This document shows, piece by piece, positions 37,241 through 46,881 of a DNA stretch of 64,000 nucleotides. The notes below the pieces were generated by a model. It did no database searches. It was not told the DNA's origin and was given only the letters and a program-made list of their open reading frames with translations. Position 1 is the stretch's first letter. Each line of letters begins with the position of its first letter. Source of the stretch: Paracoccaceae bacterium (GTDB lineage Bacteria > Pseudomonadota > Alphaproteobacteria > Rhodobacterales > Rhodobacteraceae); contig JAABTV010000002.1 of the NCBI GenBank assembly GCA_011389685.1, forward strand, positions 52,328 through 116,327, given 5' to 3'. The position numbers and the translations under genes were made by a program.

Positions 37241-37259
37241 GGTAGGGAGGAGGGTTCCT

Positions 37260-37268
37260 TGTGGATAC
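37260..37268 (-). promoter_or_regulatory. DnaA-box-like site
   Basis: GTATCCACA on the minus strand, one mismatch to TTATCCACA, 20 bp from the A/T-rich tract. Confidence 0.5.
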
Positions 37269-37406
37269 CTGGCTTGTCCGCAGGTTTGTCCGGGACCTAG
37301 CGCTCCTGTGGGCAAACCTGTTGAAGAAATCTGCCCGACGTTTGCACGCACCCATGCAGGGCCTTCACCTGTTGCCTCTCCGGGTCCGGAATGCCGTTGG
37401 CTATCC

Positions 37407-37415
37407 TGTGGATGA
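37407..37415 (-). promoter_or_regulatory. DnaA-box-like site
   Basis: TCATCCACA on the minus strand, one mismatch to TTATCCACA. Confidence 0.5.
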
Positions 37416-37589
37416 AAACCGGGGGTTCGGATGAGTCCGGCAGATATCCCACGAAGATCGGTTATTCTTTCTCACAGGGGCACAAGCCGCGTGCAAGAAC
37501 ACGGAATTCTGCTTGTCCCGAGGCCGCGTATCTGGGTGTTGGAGTTTTCCGAAATGCTCCTTTAAGACTGCGTTATCATTTCCACCAGG

Positions 37590-37598
37590 TTACCCACA
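37590..37598 (+). promoter_or_regulatory. DnaA-box-like site at the maf start
   Basis: TTACCCACA, one mismatch to TTATCCACA; its last base is the A of the maf ATG. Confidence 0.45.
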
Positions 37599-38197
37599 TG
37601 GCACGCCCTATCATTCTGGCTTCTGGTTCACACATCCGGCAGAAACTTCTGCAGAATGCGGGTGTTGCATTCGATTTTGTCATCCCGCGAATCGATGAGG
37701 ATTCGGTCAAGGCGGCGCTTTTGGCCGAGCAGGTGTCTCCGAGAGATATTGCCGACGCACTTGCCGAGCACAAGGCGTCAAAGGTCAGTGGAAAGCGGCC
37801 GGATGCCCTCGTCCTGGGGTGCGATCAGGTTCTGGAGCATCGTGGTGTGATCGTGTCGAAACCGGATTGCCCGGACACCGCCCGGGCGCAATTGGCCGAA
37901 CTGCGCGGAGATCGCCATCGGTTACTGTCGGCTGCGGTCATCTGTCATCAGGGTCGACCGATCTGGCGTCATGTCGGGCAGGTGTGGTTGGAAATGCAGA
38001 CGTTCTCGGATACCTATTTGGATGCCTACCTGGCGCGCAACTGGGAGAGTATCCGCCATGCCGTAGGGGCCTACAAGCTTGAGGAAGAAGGTGTGCGGTT
38101 GTTTTCGCGCATCGACGGTGATTATTTCAACGTGCTCGGATTGCCTCTCTTGGAAATACTGGCATATCTCGGGTCAAGCGGAGATCTGGAGACATGA
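37598..38197 (+). CDS. maf: Maf-like nucleoside triphosphate pyrophosphatase
   Basis: Hydrolyses non-canonical or modified nucleoside triphosphates to monophosphates. The Maf signature IILASGSHIRQKLLQNAG is at the N-terminus, with DALVLGCDQVLEH and SIRHAVGAYKLEEEGVRLF later. The start is the ATG at 37598 (MARPIILASG, 199 residues); the 69 extra track codons run into the origin candidate. aroE follows with an ATGA overlap. Confidence 0.92.
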   Translation: MARPIILASGSHIRQKLLQNAGVAFDFVIPRIDEDSVKAALLAEQVSPRDIADALAEHKASKVSGKRPDALVLGCDQVLEHRGVIVSKPDCPDTARAQLAELRGDRHRLLSAAVICHQGRPIWRHVGQVWLEMQTFSDTYLDAYLARNWESIRHAVGAYKLEEEGVRLFSRIDGDYFNVLGLPLLEILAYLGSSGDLET

Positions 38198-39027
38198 CAA
38201 CAGAGCGGATACCCTTGGCGGGTGTGATCGGGTCGCCGATCGCGCATTCAAAGTCGCCACAACTGCATGCCCATTGGCTCAGAACCTATGGGTTGAGCGG
38301 CTATTACATCCCGATGGACATAGTCAGCGATGATCTTGAAGACGTTTTGGCGACCTTGCCCAGGATGGGGTTCGTCGGGGTCAACATCACCATTCCGCAC
38401 AAGCAACGGGCGCTGGATCTTGCCGACCTTGTCACTGATCGCGCGACCCTGATCGGCGCGGCCAATACGTTGATCTTTCGGAAGGATGGAAAGATCCACG
38501 CCGACAATACCGATGGGTATGGTTTTGTCGAGAATCTCCGGCAGGGGGCGCCGGACTGGAACCCGAAGGCCGGGTTGGCCGTTGTACTGGGTGCGGGTGG
38601 CGCGGCGCGGGCGGTGGTTGCATCGCTGCTGGATGTCGGTGTGCCCGAGGTCCAGATCACCAACCGAACCCGTGTGCGGGCCGAAAAACTGGCCGAGGAT
38701 TTCGGCAAGCGGGTGACGGTCGTGGATTGGGTCAAGGCGGGCAACATACTCGAAGAGGCCAGCACAGTGGTGAACACGACATCGCTTGGTATGATGGGCA
38801 AACCCGAGATGCGTGTGCCTTTGGATGGTTTGCAGAAACACGCCTTCGTAACCGACCTGGTCTATAATCCGCTGGAGACACGATTGCTGCGCACGGCGCG
38901 TGAGATGGGTTGCGTGACGGTAGATGGTCTCGGGATGCTGTTGCATCAGGCCGTGCCGGCCTTTGAGCGGTGGTTCGGTCAGCGCCCCGAGGTGGACAAT
39001 GCGACCCGGGCGGCGGTCCTCAGATGA
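38194..39027 (+). CDS. aroE: Shikimate dehydrogenase (NADP+)
   Basis: Reduces 3-dehydroshikimate to shikimate in aromatic amino acid synthesis. GVIGSPIAHSKSPQLHAHW binds substrate, ITIPHKQRALDLAD carries the catalytic lysine, DNTDGYGF the aspartate, and VLGAGGAARAVV binds NADP. 277 residues. It overlaps both neighbours by four bases, so maf-aroE-coaE-dnaQ look like one operon leading away from the candidate origin. Confidence 0.95.
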   Translation: MTTERIPLAGVIGSPIAHSKSPQLHAHWLRTYGLSGYYIPMDIVSDDLEDVLATLPRMGFVGVNITIPHKQRALDLADLVTDRATLIGAANTLIFRKDGKIHADNTDGYGFVENLRQGAPDWNPKAGLAVVLGAGGAARAVVASLLDVGVPEVQITNRTRVRAEKLAEDFGKRVTVVDWVKAGNILEEASTVVNTTSLGMMGKPEMRVPLDGLQKHAFVTDLVYNPLETRLLRTAREMGCVTVDGLGMLLHQAVPAFERWFGQRPEVDNATRAAVLR

Positions 39028-39617
39028 GTTTCCGGCTGGGATTGACCGGCTCGATCGGGATGGGAAAATCGACCACGGCACGGCTTTTTGCCGAAGCGGG
39101 TTGCGCCGTGTGGGATGCGGATGCGGCGGTGCATCGGCTCTACGGCAAGGACGGCGCGGCGGTCGGACCGATCGGAGCGGCCTTTCCCGAAGCGATTGTC
39201 GAGGGCGAGGTGTCGCGCGGGGTTCTAAGGGAGATCATAGAGCGGGACGAGACCGCATTGTCCCGGATCGAGGCCATCGTGCATCCATTGGTCGCCGAGG
39301 ACAGAGCCGCGTTCACTGCCCGGTCGAAATCGGATATTGTCGTTCTCGACATACCGCTGCTGTTCGAGACTGGAGGAAACACGCGCGTGGATGCGGTGGC
39401 GGTGGTGTCCATTGACCCCGAAACGCAGCGGGCCCGGGTTCTTGAACGCGGCACGATGACAGAGGCGCAGTTCGAGGCCATCCTGTCGAAACAGGTTCCC
39501 GATGCCGAGAAGCGGACCAGGGCCGATTACGTCATCATCACCGACACGGTTGAGCATGCACGCGCGCAGGTGCAGGATGTGATCGCGGATATTCGCAAGA
39601 GGCTGGATGATGCGTGA
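39024..39617 (+). CDS. coaE: Dephospho-CoA kinase
   Basis: Last step of coenzyme A synthesis. The P-loop is [19 protein letters not shown] at the N-terminus; [11 protein letters not shown] and DIPLLFETG are the other family blocks. Start at 39024 (MSFRLGLTG, 197 residues) in the ATGA overlap with aroE; the track start lies inside aroE. Confidence 0.95.
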   Translation: MSFRLGLTGSIGMGKSTTARLFAEAGCAVWDADAAVHRLYGKDGAAVGPIGAAFPEAIVEGEVSRGVLREIIERDETALSRIEAIVHPLVAEDRAAFTARSKSDIVVLDIPLLFETGGNTRVDAVAVVSIDPETQRARVLERGTMTEAQFEAILSKQVPDAEKRTRADYVIITDTVEHARAQVQDVIADIRKRLDDA

Positions 39618-40308
39618 AATCGTTCTGGATACGGAAACCACGGGATTCGACCCGGAACAGGGTGACCGGATCGTCGAGATCGGGGCGGTCGAACTGTTCA
39701 ACCACATGCCGACAGGCAACACCTATCATCAATATATCAACCCCGAGCGCGACGTGCCGCAAGAGGCGTTCGAGGTGCATGGGCTGGGCGGGGAATTCCT
39801 GCGTGACAAACCGCTCTTTGCGGCGATCGCCCCGGCGTTTCTAGAGTTCCTGGGCGATGCCAAGCTGGTCATTCACAACGCGGCCTTCGACATGAAGTTC
39901 GTGAACGCCGAGCTGGGCTGGCTCGATCTGCCCAAGCTTGCATGGGATCGGGCGATTGATACGCTCGCCATGGCGCGCAGCAAGTATCCGGGGTCTCCGG
40001 CGTCTCTCGATGCGTTGTGTCGGCGGTTCAACATCGACAACTCCGCGCGCACGCTTCATGGCGCGTTGCTTGACAGTGAGATTCTGGCCGAGGTCTATCT
40101 TGAATTGATTGGCGGCCGACAACCGGATTTCTCGTTGAGCGTGGATCATCAGAGGGATGATCGTATTGGGCAAAGCGATCAGGAGACCTGGAGACCGAAG
40201 CCGCGCCCCAGACCGCTTGGATCCCGGATCACCAAGGAAGAAGCCGCCGCCCACCAAGCCTTTGTCGAAGCGATGGGCGACGGTGCGATGTGGAGAAAGC
40301 TGAACTGA
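39610..40308 (+). CDS. dnaQ: DNA polymerase III epsilon subunit (proofreading)
   Basis: 3'-5' proofreading exonuclease of the replicative polymerase. DEDDh motifs: [22 protein letters not shown], and [15 protein letters not shown]. Two ATGs stand side by side; I choose the second at 39610 (MREIVLD) because AGAGG is seven bases away. 232 residues, standard. The start overlaps the coaE stop by eight bases. Confidence 0.95.
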   Translation: MREIVLDTETTGFDPEQGDRIVEIGAVELFNHMPTGNTYHQYINPERDVPQEAFEVHGLGGEFLRDKPLFAAIAPAFLEFLGDAKLVIHNAAFDMKFVNAELGWLDLPKLAWDRAIDTLAMARSKYPGSPASLDALCRRFNIDNSARTLHGALLDSEILAEVYLELIGGRQPDFSLSVDHQRDDRIGQSDQETWRPKPRPRPLGSRITKEEAAAHQAFVEAMGDGAMWRKLN

Positions 40309-40316
40309 GGTGAGGA

Positions 40317-40814
40317 TCAGCTCGTTGTGGTTTCTTCGCCTTGTTGCGCAGTGCGGCGGGCGGCTTCTTGCCGGTAAAGCTGCAAAAAGTCGATGTTGTC
40401 GAGGTTGAGCGGCGGAAAACCACCGTCCCGGGTTACATCGGAGACGATGCGGCGCAGGAACGGAAACAGCAGTCGCGGGCATTCGATCAACAGGAATGGA
40501 TGCAACTGATCATCCGGCACCCCGTCGATGTGGAACAGGCCGACATAATCAATCTCCATCAGGAAGATCTTGGTCTCGGCATTCGCCTTGTCGACGGACT
40601 CGACATTGAGCTTGATCGACACTTCATACTGTTTGTCCGAATCGCGCTTGCGCGCGTCGAGATTGACCTGAACCTTGACATCAGGCTGAACCTCACCTGA
40701 CGCGCCTTTTTGAGCGAGAATATTCTCGAAGGACAGGTCACGAACGAATTGGTTCTGAACATTCATTTGGACTTGCGGCGCCTGTGCAGTTGTTCCGTTG
40801 CCGGTCTCGGCCAT
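40317..40814 (-). CDS. secB: Protein-export chaperone SecB
   Basis: Tetrameric cytosolic chaperone that keeps presecretory proteins unfolded for SecA. QNQFVRDLSFENILAQ near the start and ECPRLLFPFLRRIVSDVTRDGGFPPLNL are the family hallmarks. 165 residues with an alanine- and glutamine-rich N-terminal tail. It converges with dnaQ, only 8 bp apart. Confidence 0.96.
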   Translation of the reverse strand: MAETGNGTTAQAPQVQMNVQNQFVRDLSFENILAQKGASGEVQPDVKVQVNLDARKRDSDKQYEVSIKLNVESVDKANAETKIFLMEIDYVGLFHIDGVPDDQLHPFLLIECPRLLFPFLRRIVSDVTRDGGFPPLNLDNIDFLQLYRQEAARRTAQQGEETTTS

Positions 40815-40849
40815 CTGTCGTCTCCTAAGCGAGTGATAAACTGGATTTT

Positions 40850-40878
40850 CCTTTAGCAGGACGGAATGAAACCCTCAA
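40850..40878 (-). promoter_or_regulatory. Possible promoter for secB
   Basis: TTGAGG, 17 bases, TAAAGG on the minus strand, about 35 bp before the ATG and touching the fxsA stop. Confidence 0.4.
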
Positions 40879-41360
40879 TGCCTCGTCCATCCCGATGAGT
40901 CATGTGTCGGTTTCCTAGGTGGATCGAGATCGACATAGTCGGCGTCAATCACGGATTCGTCCTGCCGATGGGGGTTTGGTTCCTGCGGCGGGACCGAGGA
41001 CGAAAAATGCGCCACCCGTACGCGGGAGCGCAGCCATCTGAAGGCAACCCGACGAAAGCCCGGGACCAGCAGGGCAAAACCCAGCGCATCGGTGAAAAAT
41101 CCGGGCGTCAGCAGAAGCGCGCCGGAAAACAGGATCATCGCCCCGTGGGCCAGAGGTTCGGTCGGGTCGCGCATTTCGGAGAAGGCTTGCTCCAACTGTC
41201 CAAGCGCCATACGCCCCTGGGTTCGAACCAGCCAGGTTCCCAGAATGGCAGTGAGAACCACGATGACAAGCGTAGAGACCAGACCGATCGCGCCGCCGAT
41301 CTCGATAAAGAGAGCGATTTCGATCAGCGGAACAGCGATAAACGCCAGAAGCAGCCACAT
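40875..41360 (-). CDS. fxsA: FxsA family membrane protein
   Basis: Inner-membrane protein of about 161 residues. In E. coli FxsA blocks F-plasmid exclusion of phage T7; its normal role is unknown. MWLLLAFIAVPLIEIALFIEIG is the family N-terminus, then a second helix around TLVIVVLTAILGTWLVRTQG and ILFSGALLLTPGFFTDALGF. The C-terminal tail is hydrophilic. Two in-frame ATGs are six bases apart; I use 41360, nine bases from AAGGAG. Confidence 0.85.
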   Translation of the reverse strand: MWLLLAFIAVPLIEIALFIEIGGAIGLVSTLVIVVLTAILGTWLVRTQGRMALGQLEQAFSEMRDPTEPLAHGAMILFSGALLLTPGFFTDALGFALLVPGFRRVAFRWLRSRVRVAHFSSSVPPQEPNPHRQDESVIDADYVDLDPPRKPTHDSSGWTRH

Positions 41361-41468
41361 TTTCATAATCTCCTTGAACCTTGAAGGCATGATGGACTTG
41401 ATCACGCCTCTCCCTTACATAAGTGCAGAACAAGACGTTTTCCATGTCATGATGCCCGAGAGGTCCAG

Positions 41469-42128
41469 ATGAATTCACCGATCCTTCAGCTCCTGGTTCT
41501 CGCCGGCATTGCCGTGTTTCTGATCCTGCGGCTCAAATCCGTGCTGGGGACTAGAGATGGTTATGAGGCCCCGCCGGAGCAGCGACCTGCGGGCGATCCT
41601 GGCACGCGTCGCAATTTCGAAGTCATCGAAGGTGGCCCCGACCATGATATCATCGACCATGTGCCGGAAGGCAGCCCCCAGGCCGATGCGCTGAGCGGGA
41701 TGAAGGCGATCGAGCCTTCGTTCAGCGTTGCACAGTTTCTTCAGGGTGCGCGGGGCGCCTATGAGATGATCCTTATGGGGTTCGAGCGTGGCGACCTTGC
41801 GAAGATCAAGCCATTTCTGGCCGATGACGTCTACGAGGCTTTTGCCTCGGTGGTCGAGGACCGCGAGAAACAGGGCCTGACCATCGAAGCGGATTTCATC
41901 GGCGTGCGGGAAACCTCGCTGGTCGATGCCAATCTTGACGCAGATACCAAAGCGGGTGAGATCACCGTGAAATTTGTTGGCGAACTGACCTATGTGGTGC
42001 GTGACAACGCAGGCGAGGCCATCGAGGGCAAGGACGGCAAGATCAAACGTCAGAAGGATATCTGGACCTTTGAACGGGTGTTCGGTTCGGATGATCCCAA
42101 CTGGCAGCTTGTCGCCACGGGCGAATGA
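41469..42128 (+). CDS. Tim44/TimA-like domain protein
   Basis: Bacterial Tim44-like protein of 219 residues. One N-terminal membrane helix (LQLLVLAGIAVFLILRL) anchors a soluble Tim44 domain: VAQFLQGARGAYEMILMGFERGDLAKIKPFL, VYEAFASVVEDREKQG, and the end WTFERVFGSDDPNWQLVATGE. In alphaproteobacteria such proteins are found at the inner membrane and are ancestral to the mitochondrial import adaptor. mltA overlaps it by four bases, which suggests an envelope task. Confidence 0.88.
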   Translation: MNSPILQLLVLAGIAVFLILRLKSVLGTRDGYEAPPEQRPAGDPGTRRNFEVIEGGPDHDIIDHVPEGSPQADALSGMKAIEPSFSVAQFLQGARGAYEMILMGFERGDLAKIKPFLADDVYEAFASVVEDREKQGLTIEADFIGVRETSLVDANLDADTKAGEITVKFVGELTYVVRDNAGEAIEGKDGKIKRQKDIWTFERVFGSDDPNWQLVATGE

Positions 42129-43159
42129 TCCGTACGGTTCTGGCCGCTGCCATTGCGGTTCTGACGATGACAGGACCGGCAGAGGCGGAAACCCATTACA
42201 AGATTCTCGAATTCGATGGTCTGGACGGCTGGGCAGAGGACGATCACGGCGCGGCGTTGAATGTCTTTCGCGAAACCTGCGGCGACATGAAAGACCCCGA
42301 TTGGCAGGCGCTTTGCGCATTGGCCGGCGATCAGACCGATGCAAAGTCCTTTTTCGAACTGTTCTTTCGACCGGTGATGATTGAGGACGACAGCCCCCCG
42401 CTCTTCACCGGATACTTTGAGCCCGAGTTGCGCGGAAGCACGTCACCCACGCCACGATTCCGTCACCCGGTTTACCGGATGCCTCCCGAAGCCCGCAATG
42501 AACGGCAATGGCTCTCGCGTCGTGACATCGAGACTGGCGATGCGATGAAGGATCGCGGTCTTGAAATCGCCTGGGTCGATGACCCGGTCGAGCTCTTCTT
42601 TCTCCAGATTCAGGGATCGGGACGAATCCGCCTTCCTAACGGGCAGTTCATTCGGGTGGGGTATGGCGGATCGAACGGGCATGATTATCGGTCAATCGGT
42701 GTCGAACTGGTGCGGCGTGGCATTTACAAGGCGCACCAGGTCAGCGCAGAGGTCATCAAGAACTGGGTAAGGCGCAACCCGGCCGAGGGTGAGGAACTGT
42801 TACGCCACAACCCCTCATACGTCTTTTTTCGCACGGTGAACCATGTGCCAGCGGAACAGGGACCACTGGGAGCGATGAATCGCTCGATCACAGAGATGCG
42901 CAGTATCGCGGTCGACCCGGCGCATGTTCCGCTGGGTGCGCCGGTGTGGATCGAGAAGGATGGCGAGGAGCCATTGCGCCGTCTGATGGTTGCACAGGAT
43001 ACCGGTTCGGCCATCAAGGGCGCCCAGCGCGCCGATATCTTCATCGGAACGGGGCGGGCCGCCGGGATTCGGGCCGGCAAACTGAAAGATCCGGGGCGCA
43101 TGGTGGTGTTGCTTCCGATCCAGCGCGCCTATGCGATGTTGCCCGAAGGTGTGGAATGA
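42125..43159 (+). CDS. mltA: Membrane-bound lytic murein transglycosylase A
   Basis: Cleaves peptidoglycan between MurNAc and GlcNAc with anhydro product formation. The signal peptide MIRTVLAAAIAVLTMTGPAEA lacks a lipobox cysteine, so it is probably soluble periplasmic rather than lipid-anchored. LFTGYFEPELRGS, FFLQIQGSGRIRLPNG, and the C-terminal 3D domain (VAQDTGSAIKGAQRADIFIGTG) with its aspartates are present. 344 residues. Coupled to both neighbours by four-base overlaps. Confidence 0.93.
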   Translation: MIRTVLAAAIAVLTMTGPAEAETHYKILEFDGLDGWAEDDHGAALNVFRETCGDMKDPDWQALCALAGDQTDAKSFFELFFRPVMIEDDSPPLFTGYFEPELRGSTSPTPRFRHPVYRMPPEARNERQWLSRRDIETGDAMKDRGLEIAWVDDPVELFFLQIQGSGRIRLPNGQFIRVGYGGSNGHDYRSIGVELVRRGIYKAHQVSAEVIKNWVRRNPAEGEELLRHNPSYVFFRTVNHVPAEQGPLGAMNRSITEMRSIAVDPAHVPLGAPVWIEKDGEEPLRRLMVAQDTGSAIKGAQRADIFIGTGRAAGIRAGKLKDPGRMVVLLPIQRAYAMLPEGVE

Positions 43160-43743
43160 CCCGAAGACGGCTCAGACCGGATGAGATCGAACTGTGGCGC
43201 CGGGTTGCCGATACGACGGACCGGCTTCATCCCGACCGCAAGGGCAATGATGCGCCGATGCCGCGCCCGAAACCGCAAAAGCAAGCGGCAAAGGCCCGAC
43301 CCGTCGAGTCATTCCAGATAGGTCAACCCAAGGGTACCGAGACGAGGCCTCACGATCTGGCCGCGCCGCTCCCCGACCGGATTGGCACCGCGCCGCTGCG
43401 GATGGACCGCAAGATGCATCAACGCCTCAAACGGGGGAAGCTTTTGCCCGAGGCCCGGCTCGACCTGCACGGTATGACGACAGAGCGGGCGCACCCGCGG
43501 TTGATGTCATTCATCCTCAAGGCGCAGGGCGAGGGCAAACGGCTGGTCCTGGTGATCACCGGCAAGGGCAAGAACCGCGATGAGGGCGGCCCGATCCCGG
43601 TGCGTCACGGTGTGCTGCGCCACCAAGTGCCGCATTGGCTCTCGGTGCCGCCCCTGGCGCAGGCGGTGCTGCAGGTGGTCGAGGCACATACGAGCCATGG
43701 TGGCGGCGGAGCCTATTACGTCTATCTACGCCGACACCGATAA
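43156..43743 (+). CDS. Smr-domain protein
   Basis: Small MutS-related (Smr) domain protein of 195 residues. A basic, proline-rich N-terminus is followed by LDLHGMTTERAHPRLMSFIL (the LDLHG motif) and LVLVITGKGKNRDEGG (the TGKG motif), ending in GGGGAYYVYLRRHR. Smr domains bind or nick nucleic acids; the substrate here is unknown. Start at 43156 lies in the ATGA overlap with mltA. Confidence 0.9.
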   Translation: MTRRRLRPDEIELWRRVADTTDRLHPDRKGNDAPMPRPKPQKQAAKARPVESFQIGQPKGTETRPHDLAAPLPDRIGTAPLRMDRKMHQRLKRGKLLPEARLDLHGMTTERAHPRLMSFILKAQGEGKRLVLVITGKGKNRDEGGPIPVRHGVLRHQVPHWLSVPPLAQAVLQVVEAHTSHGGGGAYYVYLRRHR

Positions 43744-44949
43744 CAGCGTCCGCGCCCGGCCGACACCGATGATCATCATCAGCGTCGTGAACAGGAAATA
43801 GCTGGCGATGATCAGGAATTGCGTTTCGATCCCGAGGCCGAGATCAATTCCCAACCCGGTGATCCCCGGGCCGATGGCCGAGCCGAAGACCATCACCGCC
43901 GCGATCATCGCCTTGACCGACCCGATATGGCGCGTGCCGTAGAACTCGGCCCAGAATGCGTTGGGCACGGTCATCATGGCCCCGGTGGTCATGGCCATGA
44001 ACAACAGGCCCAGGAGAGTGAAGCCCAGGCCAGGTGCGAAGGAATAGAAGAGGAATCCGACAATGCTGGGCATTTGCGTAAACGGCATCAGGCGGGCCGT
44101 TCCCAAACGGTCGAGCAGCGCCCCACCGATGATCATCGAAACGACGCTGAGCCCGGTATAGATCGGAAACAGCGATACCAGCTCGATATGGGCGAGGCCC
44201 TTGACCTCGGCATAATGGACCTGGTGGAAAAAGAACGCGGTGTTGAACGCCGCCGGGCCCAGCATCGCAGGGACCATGAACCAGAACAGGAAATGGCGCA
44301 GGGCCTGGTTCCTGGTCCAGTGCCGACCCTCCATCCCCAGTGTCGAATCCGATTGGGCAAAGCTTTGGGGGGTGCGCTCCTGCCGGAGAAGCATAAGCAG
44401 AACCGGGATGGCGGCAATGGCGATACCGGCAGCCAGAACCCAGAGCAGCCGCCAATCGAAGAAGACCATGAGCGCGACGAAGGTGACAGGCAGCGTCGCC
44501 TCACCAAGGGTGAAGCCCAGTGTGGCGATTGAGAGCGCGCGCCCCCGTGTGGCGACGAACCAGCGCGACATGGCGACAACGGCAAGATGGCTGGTCATGC
44601 CCTGACCGGTGAAACGCAATGCGAAGATGACGAACGGCAGGAGCCAGGCGGCCCGAACGCTGGCCATGAAAAGGCAGGCCGAGGCCGTCAGCACCAGAAC
44701 CACCGCGCCCAAGGCCCGAACCCGGAACCGGTCGGTCAACCCGCCGGCCCAGACCATCAGGATGGCCGAGGCGCCGGTCCCAAGGGTATAGATGCTGCCC
44801 CATTGCCCGTGCGAAAGCCCGAACTCCTCGCGGATGTGGCCCGCGAAAATCGAGATGAAAAAGGTCTGCCCCGGACCGGAAAGGAAGGTGAGCAGAATCC
44901 CGGCCGACAGCCAGGGCCAATTGTCGCGGAGAAAACGCAGCGTGGACAT
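43726..44949 (-). CDS. Major facilitator superfamily transporter
   Basis: Twelve-helix inner-membrane transporter of 407 residues. GGLTDRFRVRALG after helix 2 is the MFS loop motif, and the matching loop in the second half is GGALLDRLGTARLM. The N-terminus WPWLSAGILLTFLSGPGQTFFIS is typical of MFS members resembling NarK/OxlT types. The substrate cannot be inferred. It converges with the Smr gene, overlapping by 18 bp, and follows hslU on the minus strand by 44 bp. Confidence 0.85.
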   Translation of the reverse strand: MSTLRFLRDNWPWLSAGILLTFLSGPGQTFFISIFAGHIREEFGLSHGQWGSIYTLGTGASAILMVWAGGLTDRFRVRALGAVVLVLTASACLFMASVRAAWLLPFVIFALRFTGQGMTSHLAVVAMSRWFVATRGRALSIATLGFTLGEATLPVTFVALMVFFDWRLLWVLAAGIAIAAIPVLLMLLRQERTPQSFAQSDSTLGMEGRHWTRNQALRHFLFWFMVPAMLGPAAFNTAFFFHQVHYAEVKGLAHIELVSLFPIYTGLSVVSMIIGGALLDRLGTARLMPFTQMPSIVGFLFYSFAPGLGFTLLGLLFMAMTTGAMMTVPNAFWAEFYGTRHIGSVKAMIAAVMVFGSAIGPGITGLGIDLGLGIETQFLIIASYFLFTTLMMIIGVGRARTLLSVSA

Positions 44950-44993
44950 GTGCCATCTGTTTCCGGTTTCCCCGGGGAAGGGAAGAGCAAAAA

Positions 44994-46301
44994 CTAGAGA
45001 ACGTAGCGGCTCAGATCTGTCGATCTCGTCAGTTCGCCGAGGTTTTCCTCGACAAAATCGGCATCCACCAGAACCTTTTCGCCCGCGCGATCCGGGGCGG
45101 TATAGGACAGCTCCTCGAAAACCCGCTCCATCACCGTGTAGAGGCGACGCGCTCCTATATTCTCGACCGCCTGGTTCACGTCGGCGGCGATCTTGGCCAG
45201 GGCGGCAATGCCCTCTTCGGTGAAGTCGACATTGACCGACTCGGTGGCCATCAGGGCGGTATACTGGCGGGTCAGCGCGTTGTCGGTTTCAGTGAGAATG
45301 CGCACGAAATCCCCTTCGTTCAGCGCCCGCAACTCGACCCGGATCGGCAGACGGCCCTGCAATTCGGGCAGAAGATCGGAGGGCTTGGCGATGTGGAAGG
45401 CGCCGGATGCGATAAAGAGGATATGGTCGGTTTTGACGGCGCCGTATTTCGTTGAAACACTCGTGCCTTCAATCAGCGGCAACAGATCGCGCTGCACCCC
45501 TTCGCGGGACACGTCACCGCCGCGGGCATCCTGCCGGGTGGTGACCTTGTCGATCTCGTCAAGAAACACGATGCCGTTCTGTTCGACCGATTCCAGCGCC
45601 GCCTTGTTCACGGTTTCATCATCAAGGAGCTTGTCGGCCTCTTCGCTTATCAACAGATCATAGCTTTCGGCCACGGTGGTCTTGCGCCGCACGGTGCGAC
45701 CGCCGAACGCCTTGCCGAAGAGATCGCCGAGATTCATCATCCCCATCTGGCCACCGGGCTGACCGGGAATGTCGAGCATTCCCATCGGGTTGGAATTGTC
45801 CGCGATGTCGAGTTCGATCACCGTGTCGTCAAGTTCGCCGGATTTGAGTTTATTGCGAAACAGTTCCAATGTGCCTTCGCGGGCGTCTTCACCGGCGATG
45901 GCGCGCAGGACGCGTTCCTCGGCGGCGTGGTGGGCCTTGGTCTTCACGTCTTCCCGCATTTGCTCGCGGGTCATGGCGATGGCGGAATCGACAAGATCGC
46001 GGATGATTTGTTCGACGTCGCGGCCGACATAACCGACCTCGGTGAACTTGGTCGCCTCGACCTTGATGAAGGGCGCGCGGGCGAGCTTGGCAAGGCGGCG
46101 GCTGATCTCGGTCTTGCCGACGCCGGTGGGGCCGATCATCAGGATGTTCTTGGGATAAACCTCGTCACGCAGGTCGTCGGAGAGTTGCTTGCGCCGCCAA
46201 CGGCTGCGCAGGGCGACGGCGACGGCGCGCTTGGCATCCTTCTGGCCGATGATGAAACGGTCGAGTTCCGAGACGATTTCGCGGGGGGTGAGGTCGGTCA
46301 T
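44994..46301 (-). CDS. hslU: ATP-dependent protease ATPase subunit HslU
   Basis: AAA+ unfoldase that feeds substrates into HslV. Walker [19 protein letters not shown], the pore loop region [14 protein letters not shown], Walker [13 protein letters not shown], and the sensor region [19 protein letters not shown] are all present, along with the ending SRYVL that docks into HslV. 435 residues. It overlaps hslV by four bases. Confidence 0.97.
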   Translation of the reverse strand: MTDLTPREIVSELDRFIIGQKDAKRAVAVALRSRWRRKQLSDDLRDEVYPKNILMIGPTGVGKTEISRRLAKLARAPFIKVEATKFTEVGYVGRDVEQIIRDLVDSAIAMTREQMREDVKTKAHHAAEERVLRAIAGEDAREGTLELFRNKLKSGELDDTVIELDIADNSNPMGMLDIPGQPGGQMGMMNLGDLFGKAFGGRTVRRKTTVAESYDLLISEEADKLLDDETVNKAALESVEQNGIVFLDEIDKVTTRQDARGGDVSREGVQRDLLPLIEGTSVSTKYGAVKTDHILFIASGAFHIAKPSDLLPELQGRLPIRVELRALNEGDFVRILTETDNALTRQYTALMATESVNVDFTEEGIAALAKIAADVNQAVENIGARRLYTVMERVFEELSYTAPDRAGEKVLVDADFVEENLGELTRSTDLSRYVL

Positions 46302-46855
46302 TTCGAGATTTTCTCCACCGTCAGGTTGCCGTTGGTGTAAACGCAGATATCCGCCGCGATGGCCATGGCGCGGCGGGCGATCTCCTCGGCAGTGTAGTCG
46401 GTGTCCATCATCGCGCGGGCGGCAGCGAGGGCGTAATTTCCACCCGAGCCGATGGCGGTGACGTCATGTTCGGGTTCGAGAACGTCGCCCGCGCCGGTGA
46501 TGACGTAAATTTCGGCGCCATCGGTGACGACCAGCATCGCTTCGAGTTTCTGCAGGTATTTGTCGGTGCGCCAGTCCTTTGCCAATTCAACGGATGCGCG
46601 GGCCAGTTGCCCGGGCGTGGCTTCGAGTTTGGACTCAAGGCGTTCCAAAAGGGTAAACGCGTCGGCCGTGGAGCCGGCAAAGCCCGCGACGACTTCGAAA
46701 CCGCCCGGCGAAAGGCGGCGCACCTTTCGGGCCGAGCCCTTGATCACGGTCTGTCCGAATGTCACCTGCCCATCGCCTGCGACCACCACTTCGCCGGCCT
46801 TTTTCACGCCGATGATCGTGGTGCCGTGCCAGCCGGGGAATTGCGCGTCAGCCAT
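46298..46855 (-). CDS. hslV: ATP-dependent protease peptidase subunit HslV
   Basis: Proteasome-like threonine peptidase. The catalytic threonine is the first T of [10 protein letters not shown]; it is preceded by [11 protein letters not shown], so an 11-residue propeptide must be removed. [20 protein letters not shown] is the next family block. 185 residues. AGGAGG lies six bases before the ATG. It leads the hslVU operon. Confidence 0.96.
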   Translation of the reverse strand: MADAQFPGWHGTTIIGVKKAGEVVVAGDGQVTFGQTVIKGSARKVRRLSPGGFEVVAGFAGSTADAFTLLERLESKLEATPGQLARASVELAKDWRTDKYLQKLEAMLVVTDGAEIYVITGAGDVLEPEHDVTAIGSGGNYALAAARAMMDTDYTAEEIARRAMAIAADICVYTNGNLTVEKISK

Positions 46856-46881
46856 CTGTCGCCTCCTGTCACTGGGGGCCT

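Larger units (their letters stand above)
37153..37600. other. Candidate chromosomal replication origin (oriC)
   Basis: Gene-free between rho (minus) and maf (plus), the only gap over 300 bp. It holds an A/T-rich tract near 37202-37240, DnaA-box-like nonamers on both strands at 37260-37268, 37407-37415 and 37590-37598 (each one base from TTATCCACA), a weaker one at 37307-37315 (TTGCCCACA on the minus strand), and GAGTC methylation-type sites nearby. Flanking genes diverge and parAB with two parS sites lie 2.7-4.7 kb away. No open frame here looks coding. Confidence 0.7.

Noticed and set aside
37391-37597. Upstream extension of Maf in the track
   Set aside because: Family N-terminus is MARPIILASG; the extension covers the origin candidate.
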